The translations under genes and the position numbers were made by a program. This document shows, one piece after another, positions 1 to 8,841 of a stretch of DNA of 64,000 bases; position 1 is the first letter of the stretch, and every line of letters starts with the position of its first letter. The stretch is from UTCFX2 sp002050125 (GTDB lineage: Bacteria; Chloroflexota; Anaerolineae; Anaerolineales; UBA4823). Where the stretch lies: positions 434,001 to 498,000 of the forward strand of contig JAOSJQ010000001.1 in assembly GCA_027494035.1 (NCBI GenBank), given 5' to 3'. The notes under the pieces were generated by a model. It made no database searches, was not told the DNA's origin, and was given only the letters and a program-made list of their open reading frames with translations.

Positions 1-915
1 AGCGCCTGGTCGCAAGACCCAACCTCCTACCAGCCGGGGGATACGTACTCGGAGCGCATCTTACTCGAAGACGGGCGCGTGATTTCGGTTCACCTGGCGC
101 CGGTCAGCCTGCGCAACGACTTCCTCGGCACCGTCTCGATTTTCCAGGACATCACCCATCAGGTCGAGGTCGAGCGGCTGAAATCCGAATTTGTAGCAAC
201 CGTGAGCCATGAGCTGCGCACCCCGATGACTTCGATCAAAGGTTACGTTGAGATCCTGCTCATGGGCGCGGCTGGTCAGCTCTCGGATCAGCAGACCCAA
301 TTCTTACAAGTCGTAAAATCCAACACCGAGCGGCTGGCTGTGCTGGTGAACGATCTGCTCGACATCTCTCAGATCGAATCGGGGCGGGTGACGCTCAGAC
401 TCGAACCGGTTGATCTTGGCAAGCTGCTCGATCACAGCGTGGACGAGCTTTTGCGCCGCACCCAGGGCGCCGAGCGCGCCATCACGATCGAAAAAGAATT
501 CCAGCCCGGCTTGCCAAAGGTACTGGCAGACGCAGACCGCATCGCGCGGGTCCTGGATAATCTGCTCGATAACGCTTACCAGTACAACCTGCCGGGCGGC
601 AAGATCGTCCTGCGCCTGACCCAAATCGCCGAGGAGATTCAGGTGGACATCCAGGACAGCGGCGTCGGTATCAACCTGCCGAACAAGGAACAGGTCTTCG
701 AGCGGTTCTTCCGCGGCGAAAACCCATTGGTGCTGGGCGTAGCCGGCACAGGTTTGGGCTTGTCAATCGTTCAAAATATCATCCAGATGCACCGCGGGCG
801 CATCTGGGTCGAAAGCTCGGGCATACCCGGCGAAGGGAGCCGGTTCTCCTTTACGCTTCCCCCAGCCCGCCCCGAGGACATGGAGAGGGAATTTTCTGAA
901 TGGCAAGAATCTTAA
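1..915 (+). CDS. Sensor histidine kinase, 5'-truncated by window edge
   Basis: C-terminal 304 residues of a two-component sensor kinase; the frame is open to base 1, so the N-terminus (probably PAS-containing sensor) lies outside the window. The visible order is the end of a PAS-like domain (about 1-50), the dimerisation/phosphoacceptor region with H-box VSHELRTP (His about residue 70 of the fragment), then the HATPase core with N-box DNLLDNAYQYN, G1 DSGVGI and G2 GTGLGLSIV. All elements needed for autophosphorylation are present. No membrane segment is seen in this part. Its stop overlaps the start of the next gene, a receiver-only regulator, by 16 bp, so the two are translationally coupled and likely cognate. 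The signal sensed is unknown. Confidence 0.93.
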   Translation, partial: SAWSQDPTSYQPGDTYSERILLEDGRVISVHLAPVSLRNDFLGTVSIFQDITHQVEVERLKSEFVATVSHELRTPMTSIKGYVEILLMGAAGQLSDQQTQFLQVVKSNTERLAVLVNDLLDISQIESGRVTLRLEPVDLGKLLDHSVDELLRRTQGAERAITIEKEFQPGLPKVLADADRIARVLDNLLDNAYQYNLPGGKIVLRLTQIAEEIQVDIQDSGVGINLPNKEQVFERFFRGENPLVLGVAGTGLGLSIVQNIIQMHRGRIWVESSGIPGEGSRFSFTLPPARPEDMEREFSEWQES

Positions 916-1274
916 TTGCAGAAGACGAACGCGATATCCGCGAATTGATTTCATTCACGCTGAAGTTTGCCGGGCATGAAGTGATCGCGACCAGCAACGG
1001 GGAGGAGGCGTTGCAGGCTGCCCGCAACGAAATGCCCGACTTGATCCTGCTCGATGTACGCATGCCGCGCCTGTCGGGTTACGAAGCCTGTGAGATCATC
1101 AAAGCCGACCCCCGCACGCGCCAGATCCCGGTGGTGTTTCTTTCCGCCAAAGGGCAGGAAAGCGAGGTGAAAACCGGGCTGGATGCCGGAGCAGACGAGT
1201 ACATCTTAAAACCTTTTTCACCCGATCAATTGACCGCCAGGATTAAAGCCATCCTGAACAACCATCATCCATAA
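900..1274 (+). CDS. Single-domain response regulator (CheY-like receiver)
   Basis: A 124-residue stand-alone receiver domain. The acidic pocket (E8, D9), phosphoacceptor D52 in LLDVRMP, the switch Ser of FLSAK and the conserved K104 of LKPF are all present, so it should accept phosphate. There is no output domain, so it must act by protein contact (CheY/Spo0F style) or in a phosphorelay. It starts inside the end of the histidine kinase gene (16 bp overlap), which makes that kinase the obvious donor. The next gene begins 30 bp downstream and may be co-transcribed. Confidence 0.95.
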   Translation: MARILIAEDERDIRELISFTLKFAGHEVIATSNGEEALQAARNEMPDLILLDVRMPRLSGYEACEIIKADPRTRQIPVVFLSAKGQESEVKTGLDAGADEYILKPFSPDQLTARIKAILNNHHP

Positions 1275-1304
1275 GGGGTTATCCTGCTGTAGAACGATCC
1301 ATTT

Positions 1305-2092
1305 ATGAGCGTACTGATCCTGCAGAATGAAATCGTGCATTATGAAGTGCTGGGGCGCGGCAAGCCGCTCCTGTTCCTGCACGGCTGGGTGGGCTCATGG
1401 CGCTACTGGATGCCGGCTATGCAAGCCGCTTCGATTTCGTTCCGGACGTACGCGCTAGACCTGTGGGGTTTCGGGGATACCGCCAAAGCGCCGGCGTATT
1501 ATTCGTTAGAAAACCAGGTCAACATGATCGACCTCTTTATGCAGGAGATGGGGATTGCGAAAATCGCCATCATCGGACACGGGCTGGGCGCCATTGTGGG
1601 CGCCAAATACGCCATGCAATACCCCAAATGGGTGGACCGCCTGCTCGCGGTTGGATTGCCGGACGGCGCTCAATCGTTGAGCCAGCGTCTGTTCACTTCT
1701 CAACCGGCGGAACTTGCCGATTGGCTGCTGACCCGTAAGCCGGACAACGAAGCCGCGCGCGCCGAGGCGCCAAAAGCCGACGCACGCGCCATCCAGCGCT
1801 CCCTTTCCATCTTTCAAGACCTCTCGGGGGCTCATACCTGCGTGATCTGCTCACGCCCAGCCTGATGATCTATGGGTTGAACGATCCGATCATCGCCGCG
1901 CCCAACCTAGAAAACAGCGCCGACCTTCCCGAGCATGTGCACCAAATCATCTTCGAACAATCGGGGCATTTCCCAATGCTGGATGAGCCGTCCGCATTCA
2001 ATCGTCTGATGGCGGATTTCTTTGCGCTGGAGTCGGGCGTGAGCCCGCGCCAACTGCAATTGAAAGACGAATGGAAACGGCGGGTGCGCTAA
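1305..2092 (+). CDS. Alpha/beta hydrolase-fold protein, frame broken, Gly at nucleophile position
   Basis: About 262 residues when the frames at 1305-1830 and about 1830-2092 are joined. The break lies at a G5 run (1826-1830); a sixth G would restore continuous sequence through SYLRDLLTPSLMIYG. The fold is supported by LLFLHGWVGSW (oxyanion loop), the Asp of YGLNDPI and the His of EQSGHFPMLDEP. The nucleophile elbow reads IIGHGLGA, with Gly (residue 93) where Ser, Asp or Cys is expected in GxSxG. It may therefore be a non-catalytic homologue or use another mechanism. The frame break is more likely sequence error than decay, because both halves are well conserved. Substrate unknown. It follows the two-component pair with a 30 bp gap and no clear Shine-Dalgarno. 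Confidence 0.75.
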
Positions 2093-2109
2093 TAATAGAA
2101 CGCGTCCGC

Positions 2110-2156
2110 TTGACAAGAACCTCCGGCTTGACTATACTCAATCGTAGGGATAATCT
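2110..2156 (+). promoter_or_regulatory. Two overlapping sigma70-type promoters of the thiamine operon
   Basis: TTGACA (2110-2115), 17 nt, TATACT (2133-2138) forms one near-consensus promoter. TTGACT (2128-2133), 17 nt, TAATCT (2151-2156) forms a second, shifted by 18 bp. Both would start transcription just upstream of the TPP riboswitch aptamer (starts near 2145 and 2163). Which one is used cannot be seen from sequence. Confidence 0.75.
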
Positions 2157-2169
2157 GTTACCTTAACAA

Positions 2170-2266
2170 ATGCACGGGGAGCTTGTTCCAACAGGCTGAG
2201 AGGAGAGCGTCCTGGCTCTCGACCCGCATCACCTGATCCGGATAACGCCGGCGGAGGAATCGCAAC
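2170..2266 (+). promoter_or_regulatory. TPP riboswitch (THI element)
   Basis: Matches the conserved core of the thiamine pyrophosphate aptamer in order: ACGGGGAGC, CTGAGA (2196-2201), an optional P3a extension GAGAGC/GCTCTC, GACCC, ACCTGATC (2231-2238), GGATAACGCCGGCG, then the closing GGAATCGC strand. It precedes a thiamine pyrophosphokinase and a thiamine-type ABC importer, as expected for TPP-repressed genes. The expression platform downstream is a terminator hairpin at 2311-2350. Confidence 0.95.
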
Positions 2267-2310
2267 CACGACCCAACGCTCAGACACCCATCACGCAAGA
2301 CCCACCAGCG

Positions 2311-2350
2311 AACCTCCCCCCGATTACCCGCTTCAGGAAGGAGGTTTTTT
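2311..2350 (+). terminator. Riboswitch expression-platform terminator containing the thiN Shine-Dalgarno
   Basis: AACCTCC (2311-2317) pairs with GGAGGTT (2340-2346), followed by T6 (2345-2350). The right arm includes AAGGAGG (2338-2344), which is also the ribosome-binding site 9 nt upstream of the TTG start at 2354. Folding would therefore both end transcription and hide the Shine-Dalgarno. The loop is long (22 nt), so an anti-terminator pairing with the aptamer is expected but was not modelled. Confidence 0.75.
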
Positions 2351-2353
2351 ATT

Positions 2354-2977
2354 TTGCGCGTGGTGATTTTTGCAAACGGAGGATTGGCTCAACCGGTTCG
2401 GGTGCGCCAAGACGACCTCATCATTGCCGCAGACGGCGGCGCGCTGCACTGTCTCAAACTGGGCTTGCGCCCGGCGTATGTGATCGGCGACCTGGATTCG
2501 CTTACCCCTGAAGCGATTGATCAGTTGGAAACCATGGGCGCGCAGATCATCGAATTTCCAAAGCGCAAGGACTTCACCGATCTCGAACTGGCGCTCCAAC
2601 ACGCCCGCAGCTTTCAACCGGAAGATGTGCTGATTTACGGCGCGCTGGGGGCGCGCTGGGATCAGTCCGCCGCCAACCTGCTGCTCCCCGCCGCCTACCC
2701 CGAACTGCCCATCCGTCTGGTGGACGGGCAGCAGGAAATCTTCTACATCCGCGCTGGCGCAAGCCATTCGATTGAGGGTTCGCCGGGCGATACTGTGTCG
2801 CTGGTTCCGTTGGGCGGAGCGGCTCAAGGCATCACCACCCATAACCTCGAATATCCGCTGGATGATGAACTGCTCCTTTTTGGAAGCACGCGCGGGGTGA
2901 GCAACACGCTGATCGAATCGCCGGCGGTGGTAAGTCTGAAGATGGGTTTGCTGCTCTGCATTATCATCCATCATTGA
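2354..2977 (+). CDS. thiN: Thiamine pyrophosphokinase
   Basis: A 207-residue cytosolic enzyme that converts thiamine plus ATP to thiamine pyrophosphate and AMP. Family hallmarks are IIAADGGA near the N-terminus, GDLDSL (45-50) and the KDFTDLELAL motif (72-81) that binds metal and ATP. The C-terminal half carries the beta-rich thiamine-binding region. Length is normal for bacterial TPK (about 210). The TTG start is supported by AAGGAGG 9 nt upstream; no ATG or GTG is better placed. First gene under the TPP riboswitch, ahead of the importer genes, so imported thiamine is pyrophosphorylated by the product of the same transcript. Confidence 0.92.
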   Translation: MRVVIFANGGLAQPVRVRQDDLIIAADGGALHCLKLGLRPAYVIGDLDSLTPEAIDQLETMGAQIIEFPKRKDFTDLELALQHARSFQPEDVLIYGALGARWDQSAANLLLPAAYPELPIRLVDGQQEIFYIRAGASHSIEGSPGDTVSLVPLGGAAQGITTHNLEYPLDDELLLFGSTRGVSNTLIESPAVVSLKMGLLLCIIIHH

Positions 2978-3014
2978 CAAACCTTTCTTATTGTTACTTA
3001 TGAAAGGAGTAATA

Positions 3015-4106
3015 ATGTTAGCCCAAATTTTTAGCCCGCGCGCAAGCCGCCTCCTGATGGGCGGGTTGATCGCGCTGATCCTTCTGGCAGGCTGCGCCAC
3101 AGCAAAGGAGGCGCCGGTCGCCCCCGCTGCGGAAGTTCGCACGCTGCGCGTAATGACGCACGACTCCTTCGCCATCTCCGAGGGCGTTCTGGCTGCGTTC
3201 GAAACGGAGAACAACGTCAAGGTGCAGTTCTTGAAATCCGGCGACACGGGCGCGACGCTCAACAAGGCGATTCTGGCGAAGAACAACCCGCTGGCGGACG
3301 TCTTGTTCGGGGTGGATAACACTTTTTTGAGCCGGGCGCTGGAAGAGGATATATTCGATCCCTATCCCTCCCCGCTGCTCGCTGAAATCGATGACGCGTT
3401 CAAGCTGGACGCTTCGCAACGCGCCCTGCCGGTGGACTACGGCGATGTGTGTCTGAACTACGACAAAGCCTTCCTGGCGGAGCGCAATCTTGCGCCGCCA
3501 ACGTCGCTGACTGACCTGACGCGCCCCGAATATAAGAGCCTGCTGGTGGTCCAAAATCCGGCGACCTCATCGCCCGGGTTGGCGTTCCTGCTGGCGACGA
3601 TCGCAAACTTCGGCGAAGACGGATACCTGGACTACTGGAAGAAGCTGGTTGCAAACGACGTCCTGGTCGTGAATGGGTGGGAGACCGCCTATTACACAGA
3701 GTTCAGCGGATCTTCCGGCAATGGACCGCGACCGATCGTGGTCTCCTATAACTCCAGCCCGGTGTTCGAGTTGATCTACGCCGAAAAAGAGCTGCAGGAA
3801 CCCCCCACCGCTGCGCTGGTCGCCCCCAAGACCTGTTTTCGGCAGGTCGAATTTGTGGGCATCTTGAAAGGCGCTCAGCAGCGCCAACTGGCGGAGAAAT
3901 GGGTCGATTTCATGCTTTCAAAGACTTTCCAGGAAGACGTGCCAATGCAGATGTTCGTCTTTCCAGTCAATAAAAACGCCCGGCTGGACGAGGTGTTCGT
4001 TCGCTATCTGCAAATTCCGGAGCAGCCCGCCGAGGTTGATCCGCAGCTCATCACCGAAAAGCGCGCCGAATGGCTGAACGCCTGGACCGAAACCGTGCTG
4101 CGTTAG
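3015..4106 (+). CDS. thiB: Thiamine ABC transporter substrate-binding lipoprotein
   Basis: A 363-residue extracytoplasmic solute-binding protein of the ThiB/iron-binding cluster. The lipobox LLAG-C gives a lipidated Cys27 after a single hydrophobic signal. The mature part has RVMTHDSFAIS near its start and PVDYGDVCLNYDKAFL, matching the PYDYG region of ThiB. The ATG at 3015 is chosen over an upstream TTG because AAAGGAG (3003-3009) lies 5 nt before it. It lies 37 bp after thiN and overlaps thiP. Substrate is inferred from the riboswitch and neighbours; thiamine, its phosphate or a pyrimidine precursor are all possible. Confidence 0.9.
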   Translation: MLAQIFSPRASRLLMGGLIALILLAGCATAKEAPVAPAAEVRTLRVMTHDSFAISEGVLAAFETENNVKVQFLKSGDTGATLNKAILAKNNPLADVLFGVDNTFLSRALEEDIFDPYPSPLLAEIDDAFKLDASQRALPVDYGDVCLNYDKAFLAERNLAPPTSLTDLTRPEYKSLLVVQNPATSSPGLAFLLATIANFGEDGYLDYWKKLVANDVLVVNGWETAYYTEFSGSSGNGPRPIVVSYNSSPVFELIYAEKELQEPPTAALVAPKTCFRQVEFVGILKGAQQRQLAEKWVDFMLSKTFQEDVPMQMFVFPVNKNARLDEVFVRYLQIPEQPAEVDPQLITEKRAEWLNAWTETVLR

Positions 4107-5831
4107 TCACCGGCGTCCGCGGCGGGTTGCGGCGACGCTCCGGTTACTGGTGGCTGTGGGTCTTGCCCGCGGCGTTCCTGGCGTTGTTCTATTTCTACCC
4201 TCTGCTGAGCATTTTGAGCCTCAGCTTCAGCCGCGCCGGCTGGGACATCCTCGCGCCCTTTGCACAGGTGCTCGGCTCAGCCTCGCTGCGCGGCGTCATC
4301 CGCTTTACGTTCTGGCAAGCCAGCCTCTCGACCCTGCTCACGCTTTTGTTTGGTTTGCCGGGCGCCTATCTGCTCGCCCGCTACAAAATCTGGGGGAAAA
4401 GCCTGATCCTGGCGGTAACCGGGATTTCGTTCGTGTTGCCCACGCTGGTGGTCGCAACCGCGTTCCACGCGTTGCTGGGTCCAAGCGGCTGGGTCAACCT
4501 TTCACTGATGTATCTGCTCGGGCTGAGCCGCCCGCCGATCCAATTCATGAACACCTTTGGCGCGATCCTGGTCGCCCACGTCTTTTACAACACCACCATC
4601 GTGCTCAGGCTGGTGGGGGACTTCTGGTCGCACCTTGACCCGCGCCTGGCGCAAGCCGCGATGACGCTGGGCGCGAACCGCTGGCAAACGCTGCGCCGCG
4701 TTGTACTGCCGCTGCTCCTCCCCGCAATCGCCTCGGCGGCGCTGCTGATCTTTATCTTCGACTTCACCTCTTTCGGGGTGATCCTGGTTTTGGGAGGTCC
4801 GCGCTTTTCCACCCTCGAGGTGGAGATTTACAATCAAACCATCGGGCTGTTCAACCTCCCGCTCGCGGCTGCCCTGGCGATGATCCAGCTTGTTTGCACC
4901 CTGGCGCTGGCAACGGCATACTCCCGCCTCAGCGCCAGGATCTCGCGGCCGATCGAGCTGCGTCCGCAAAAATACACCGAACGGGCGCTTACCGGAAGGG
5001 GCAGCCGGGTTCTGGCTGCGATTTACATCGCGGCGCTGCTGGGACTGCTGACCCTGCCGCTGCTGGGCTTAATCACCCGCTCGTTTGCTCAAATCGAAAC
5101 GGTGCGCGGCGACCCGCGCCGCCTGCAGATCGCGCCCACCCTGGCTTATTACCAGGAACTCGTCCTGCAACCCGAGCGAGTCGTACTTCTACGCGCCGCC
5201 CTCGACCGCCATCGCTATCTCGCTGGGATACGCCGCGATTACCGTCGTGTTAGCGCTTGCGATCGGCTTGCCGGCTGCCTGGGCGCTGGCGCGCGACCCG
5301 GGCTCCGCCACCAGCCAGTTTTTCGAACCGCTGCTCATGCTTCCGCTTGGCACTTCCGCGGTTACTTTGGGGCTGGGTTTTATCGTGGCGCTTGACACCC
5401 CGCCTTTAGATTTGCGCGCCTCACCGCTCCTGACGCCGCTGGCGCATACGCTGGTCGCGTTCCCGTTCGTGGTGCGCAGCCTCGCGCCCGCCCTGGGCAG
5501 CATCAAGCCGCGCCTGCGGCAGGCGGCGGCGGTGATGGGCGCCTCGCCGGGCGAAGTGCTGCGCCGGATCGAGCTTCCGCTGGTGGGGCGGGCGTTGCTG
5601 GTCGCTGCCATCTTTGCGTTTACGATCTCCCTGGGCGAATTCGGCGCGACTTCTCTGGTCGCCCGCCCGGAATATCCGACGATCCCGGTGATGATCTACC
5701 GGTTCCTGTCGCAGCCCGGCGCGCTTAACCTCGGTAAAGCACTGGCGCTGAGCGCGATTCTCAGCCTGGTGACCGGGGTGAGCATGCTGGCGATCGAGCG
5801 TTTTCGCATCGCAGATATTGGAGAGTTCTGA
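4070..5831 (+). CDS. thiP: Thiamine ABC transporter permease (two-domain), frame broken
   Basis: About 586 residues when the frames at 4070-5173 and about 5171-5831 are joined. It is a ThiP/FbpB-type permease with two fused inner-membrane domains of about 6 helices each. EAA loops are visible in both halves: LAQAAMTLGANRWQTLRRVV in the first and LRQAAAVMGASPGEVLRRIE in the second. The break is at a CCC run (5171-5173); removing one C gives LQPSESYFYAPPS and continuous sequence. Two intact transmembrane domains on either side argue for a sequence error, not a pseudogene. The start at 4070 overlaps thiB by 37 bp; a TTG at 4127 is an alternative. Confidence 0.87.
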
Positions 5832-6923
5832 TTGGAGAAAGAAAACGAAACCGGCGCCTGCGCCTCAGAGGGCGGCTTGGGCGTGCACAATCTGCACAAG
5901 TCGTTTGGCTCCAAGACCGCCCTGGCTGGGGTCTCCTTTCAGGTCGCCGCGGGAGAGATCGTCGCCGTGCTGGGTCCCAGCGGGTGCGGCAAATCGACCG
6001 TACTGGCGATCATCGCCGGGCTCGAAACGCCGGATCAGGGCGAGGTCTGTTGGGACGGGCAGGCGATCAACGACCTGCCCACCCATCTGCGCGGCTTCGG
6101 GTTGATGTTCCAGGATTTTGCGCTTTTCCCGCACCAGAACGTGTTCGAGAACGTCGCCTTCGGGCTGCAAATGCAGCAGATCAACCGGCAAGACATACAG
6201 GCGCGGGTGCATGCGATCCTCGAACTGGTGGGCTTGCCCGGTTTTGAAGGTCGGGATGTCAACAGCCTGTCCGGCGGGGAGGCGCAGCGCGTGGCTTTGG
6301 CGCGCTCGCTGGCGCCCCAGCCGCGCCTGTTGATGCTCGACGAGCCGCTCGGTTCGCTCGACCGCAACCTGCGCGAACGCCTGACGATCGACCTGGCTAA
6401 CATCCTACGCCGCAGCCGCCAGACCGCCCTCTATGTGACGCACGACCTCGAAGAAGCGTTTGCCCTGGCGGACCGGATCGTGCTCATGGAGGCCGGGCGG
6501 GTCGTTCAAACCGGCGCGCCACAGGAAATCTACCGCCAGCCAAAAACCGTTTTTACGGCGCGCTTTCTGGGTCTAGAAAACCTGCTGCTCGCCAAAATAA
6601 TCAACCTGGACGGGCAGCCGCAAATCGAGACGCCCATCGGGGTCTTCCCGATCGCGCGCGCCGGCGAAGCTGCAAAATCGAACGGCGAGGCGACCGCCCT
6701 GCTGCGTCCGGACGAAATCCAACTGGGCGGCGCCGGACCAGCCCGCCTGGAAGGGATTGTCCAGCAGGTGACTTACCGGGGCGGGACCAATCGCGCGATG
6801 ATCAATGTTGCCGGTCATGTCTTTCAGTTCGATTTCCCCGCCAATATCGCCCTGCCGCGGGTGGGCGAACGTCTGACGCTCAGCTTCGAGCCGGAACGGG
6901 CGATCCAGTTAATTGAGGGGTAG
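5832..6923 (+). CDS. thiQ: Thiamine-type ABC transporter ATP-binding protein
   Basis: A 363-residue cytosolic ATPase that energises the ThiBP importer. Walker A GPSGCGKST (48-56), Q-loop FQDFALFP, signature LSGGEAQRVALARS, Walker B LLMLDEP, D-loop GSLD and the switch His of YVTHDLEEA are all present. The region after about residue 240 is a TOBE-like C-terminal domain, making it longer than E. coli ThiQ (232) and more like FbpC/PotA subfamilies. The TTG start lies directly after the thiP stop codon. It closes the riboswitch operon and is followed by a strong terminator. Confidence 0.88.
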   Translation: MEKENETGACASEGGLGVHNLHKSFGSKTALAGVSFQVAAGEIVAVLGPSGCGKSTVLAIIAGLETPDQGEVCWDGQAINDLPTHLRGFGLMFQDFALFPHQNVFENVAFGLQMQQINRQDIQARVHAILELVGLPGFEGRDVNSLSGGEAQRVALARSLAPQPRLLMLDEPLGSLDRNLRERLTIDLANILRRSRQTALYVTHDLEEAFALADRIVLMEAGRVVQTGAPQEIYRQPKTVFTARFLGLENLLLAKIINLDGQPQIETPIGVFPIARAGEAAKSNGEATALLRPDEIQLGGAGPARLEGIVQQVTYRGGTNRAMINVAGHVFQFDFPANIALPRVGERLTLSFEPERAIQLIEG

Positions 6924-6952
6924 TTGTCCCGCTGTTCGGGAAATGGAATAGA

Positions 6953-6987
6953 AACTCGTGCGGCGCTGGCTCACCGCACGAGTTTTT
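6953..6987 (+). terminator. Rho-independent terminator after thiQ
   Basis: An 11-bp perfect stem, AACTCGTGCGG (6953-6963) with CCGCACGAGTT (6974-6984), followed by a T run ending at 6987. It ends the thiamine operon and separates it from the convergent minus-strand genes. The A-rich sequence before the stem is short, so termination in the other direction is weaker. Confidence 0.92.
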
Positions 6988-7004
6988 GGGTTTGAAACTG
7001 CAAT

Positions 7005-7226
7005 CTAAAGCACCGCGACGATCTGGGGCAGCGCGTTCACACCTTCGATGAACTGGTCGCCGTAGTTATACAGCCACCAGCCGCCTCCGCCGCCAAACAC
7101 CACGCAGCAACAGCAAAGCACGACCAGAACCACGATAATGATAATCAGAGTGGTGTTCTTCTTTTTAACGGGTTGAGCCGGATACTCCTCAATCGGCGGG
7201 ATTGGCGTGCCATAGTCTTGGTTCAT
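7005..7226 (-). CDS. Small single-pass membrane protein, unknown
   Basis: A 73-residue protein with a Pro-rich cytosolic head (about 1-24, with KKK before the membrane), one strongly hydrophobic helix (about 25-45) containing four consecutive Cys (CCCC), then a Gly5-Trp2 stretch and a short tail. The Cys run could be acylated or bind metal; this is speculation. The start is supported by GGAGGAGG just upstream of the ATG. It sits 39 bp downstream of the DUF4126 gene and is probably co-transcribed. No family recognised. Confidence 0.7.
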   Translation of the reverse strand: MNQDYGTPIPPIEEYPAQPVKKKNTTLIIIIVVLVVLCCCCVVFGGGGGWWLYNYGDQFIEGVNALPQIVAVL

Positions 7227-7265
7227 TGCATCCTCCTCCAGGTCAGGTTAATTTCACAAACAGGA

Positions 7266-7841
7266 TCAGTTCGTTATTCCTCGCATTTTATTCGCATTTC
7301 GCCATAAACGCCAGACCACCCACGAAGTGAATAATATCACGACCATCGCGATCAGCACCGGGATCACAATCGCCAGGATCGAGAGCACGGTCGAGATCAG
7401 GTCTTCGAGAATGCTCACCGGCAGGTTGCCGGCGCCGGCGGTGGTCGCGGTCACCGCCGGGCGCACCGCAGCAGCTTTGACCGCATGCACGCTCCCGGCG
7501 ACCAGGATGCCGGCTGCCATCGCTAAAACCGGGTGCACTTCGCTGATCGCTTGCGCGCTGGCGGCAAAGACAATCGCCCCGGCAGCCGGGCGCACAAAGG
7601 TCTGCACCACGTCATTGATATGGTTCACCGCGGGCATCTTATCCGCAAAGAATTCAATCAACAGCAGCACGAACAGCAAACCGATCACAAAGGGATTTGT
7701 CAGGGTATCCCACGGCGAGTTCAGCTTGATCAGATTGGTGAAGCGCGCCAGCAGCGCCACTGTCAGCAGCGGGATGTACGCGTTTAGCCCCGCGCTGGCT
7801 GACAGCCCAAAGGCGCTGAATATCCCAGTCAGTAACTCCAC
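7266..7841 (-). CDS. DUF4126 family integral membrane protein
   Basis: 191 residues, five or so transmembrane helices. The opening FGLSASAGLNAYIPLL, the LIEFFADKMPAVNHINDVVQ segment and the repeated Ala/Gly-rich helix are typical of DUF4126, whose function is unknown. The GTG start has AAGGAGG 6 nt upstream, which settles it. It lies between the DUF2085 gene (39 bp upstream) and the 73-residue protein, forming a small membrane-protein group. Confidence 0.85.
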   Translation of the reverse strand: MELLTGIFSAFGLSASAGLNAYIPLLTVALLARFTNLIKLNSPWDTLTNPFVIGLLFVLLLIEFFADKMPAVNHINDVVQTFVRPAAGAIVFAASAQAISEVHPVLAMAAGILVAGSVHAVKAAAVRPAVTATTAGAGNLPVSILEDLISTVLSILAIVIPVLIAMVVILFTSWVVWRLWRNANKMRGITN

Positions 7842-7880
7842 TTCCGCCTCCTTAATCGAAAACTATCGATAACGCCAAAA

Positions 7881-8699
7881 TCATCCCAATTGAAAGCCGT
7901 CCCAGGTGCCAGTCATGAGAAAGCGAACCAGGTTGAACAGCGCGATTTGCACGATCGCCGTCCCGAAACCGAGCGCCAGGGGCACCGCCATCTGTGACAG
8001 CCGTTCAATCTGGTTATCCGTCTTCAGCAGCATCAGCCAGAACACGGCGTAGATCATCATCAGCAGCGACACAACCCCCAGAGCGCTGAGCAGCCCAAAA
8101 ACATAGAGCAGCAAAGGATTTTCGATCCAGATCATCCAGTCCATCAGCAGCGCCAGCAGCACGAGCGCCCCCAGGGCACGAAAGCCCTGCAGCGCCGGCC
8201 GGGGATCCATGCGCCGCCATATCGTCTGATTGAAGGTCGGGTAAATCACCAGCGCAATCGCCAGCCCCATGCCGGTGCCGGTGAGCAGACGGATCAAGTT
8301 GGTTGTCTCATAAAGCTCCGGCGCGCCCGGAAAAAGATGCAGGAAAGAATTCGCGCCGTCCACGGCAAACGCCGCCACAAAAACGCCCAGTACAAGCCAG
8401 ACGCCCCAATGGGGCATCCCGGCGCGCCGCCCGGCTGTGAAGTACTGAAACGCCAGCCCCAGCAGGGCGCCCAGAAACATGCCAGTGCAGCGGGAGCAAA
8501 GCGGCAGTTGCCGCGCTCCCAGGTGGAAGGAACGCGCGTCGATGCGGTGGCAGACGGCATAACCGACCGCATCCGCCTTGCCCAATAGACCCGCCGGGGT
8601 GTTGAGCAGCCAGCCCAACAGCAATAAACCGACAACGAGAAAGATTAGGCTCTTGCCAGCCGCGGGCTGCCAGGAACTCGATTTGCCTAATGGGATCAT
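7881..8699 (-). CDS. DUF2085 family membrane protein
   Basis: 272 residues with about seven transmembrane helices. The signature of DUF2085 is present: HRIDARSFHLGARQLPLCSRCTGMF, with conserved His, Arg and the CSRCTG cysteines, followed by Gly-rich helices. Function is unknown; the conserved Cys/His suggest metal or redox chemistry at the membrane. The ATG at 8699 has no Shine-Dalgarno, but an extended -10 (TGATATAAT on the minus strand) ends 9 nt upstream, so the transcript may be nearly leaderless. First gene of the minus-strand group with DUF4126. Confidence 0.87.
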   Translation of the reverse strand: MIPLGKSSSWQPAAGKSLIFLVVGLLLLGWLLNTPAGLLGKADAVGYAVCHRIDARSFHLGARQLPLCSRCTGMFLGALLGLAFQYFTAGRRAGMPHWGVWLVLGVFVAAFAVDGANSFLHLFPGAPELYETTNLIRLLTGTGMGLAIALVIYPTFNQTIWRRMDPRPALQGFRALGALVLLALLMDWMIWIENPLLLYVFGLLSALGVVSLLMMIYAVFWLMLLKTDNQIERLSQMAVPLALGFGTAIVQIALFNLVRFLMTGTWDGFQLG

Positions 8700-8708
8700 A
8701 TGCGCCTG

Positions 8709-8714
8709 ATTATA
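8709..8714 (-). promoter_or_regulatory. Extended -10 box for the DUF2085 gene (short or no leader)
   Basis: TATAAT on the minus strand at 8714-8709, preceded by TGA (extended -10), ends 9 nt before the ATG at 8699. No good -35 is visible 17 nt further upstream. Predicted transcription start falls within a few bases of the start codon. Confidence 0.55.
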
Positions 8715-8760
8715 TCAAACGCGCGCCCTGCCAGCCCGGTTGTCACCGTTTTCGAAGCAA

Positions 8761-8789
8761 TTGGCAAAGTTCCCTATCTGAGGTATGAT
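8761..8789 (+). promoter_or_regulatory. Sigma70-type promoter of the DUF3048 pair
   Basis: TTGGCA (8761-8766), 17-nt spacer, TATGAT (8784-8789). It would start transcription near 8796, ahead of the DUF3048 lipoprotein whose ATG at 8842 has GGAGA 5 nt upstream. Confidence 0.7.
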
Positions 8790-8841
8790 ATTTGCCGGTA
8801 AGTTTAGGTCGAAACAAGACGAAAGAAATTTGGAGAAACGA

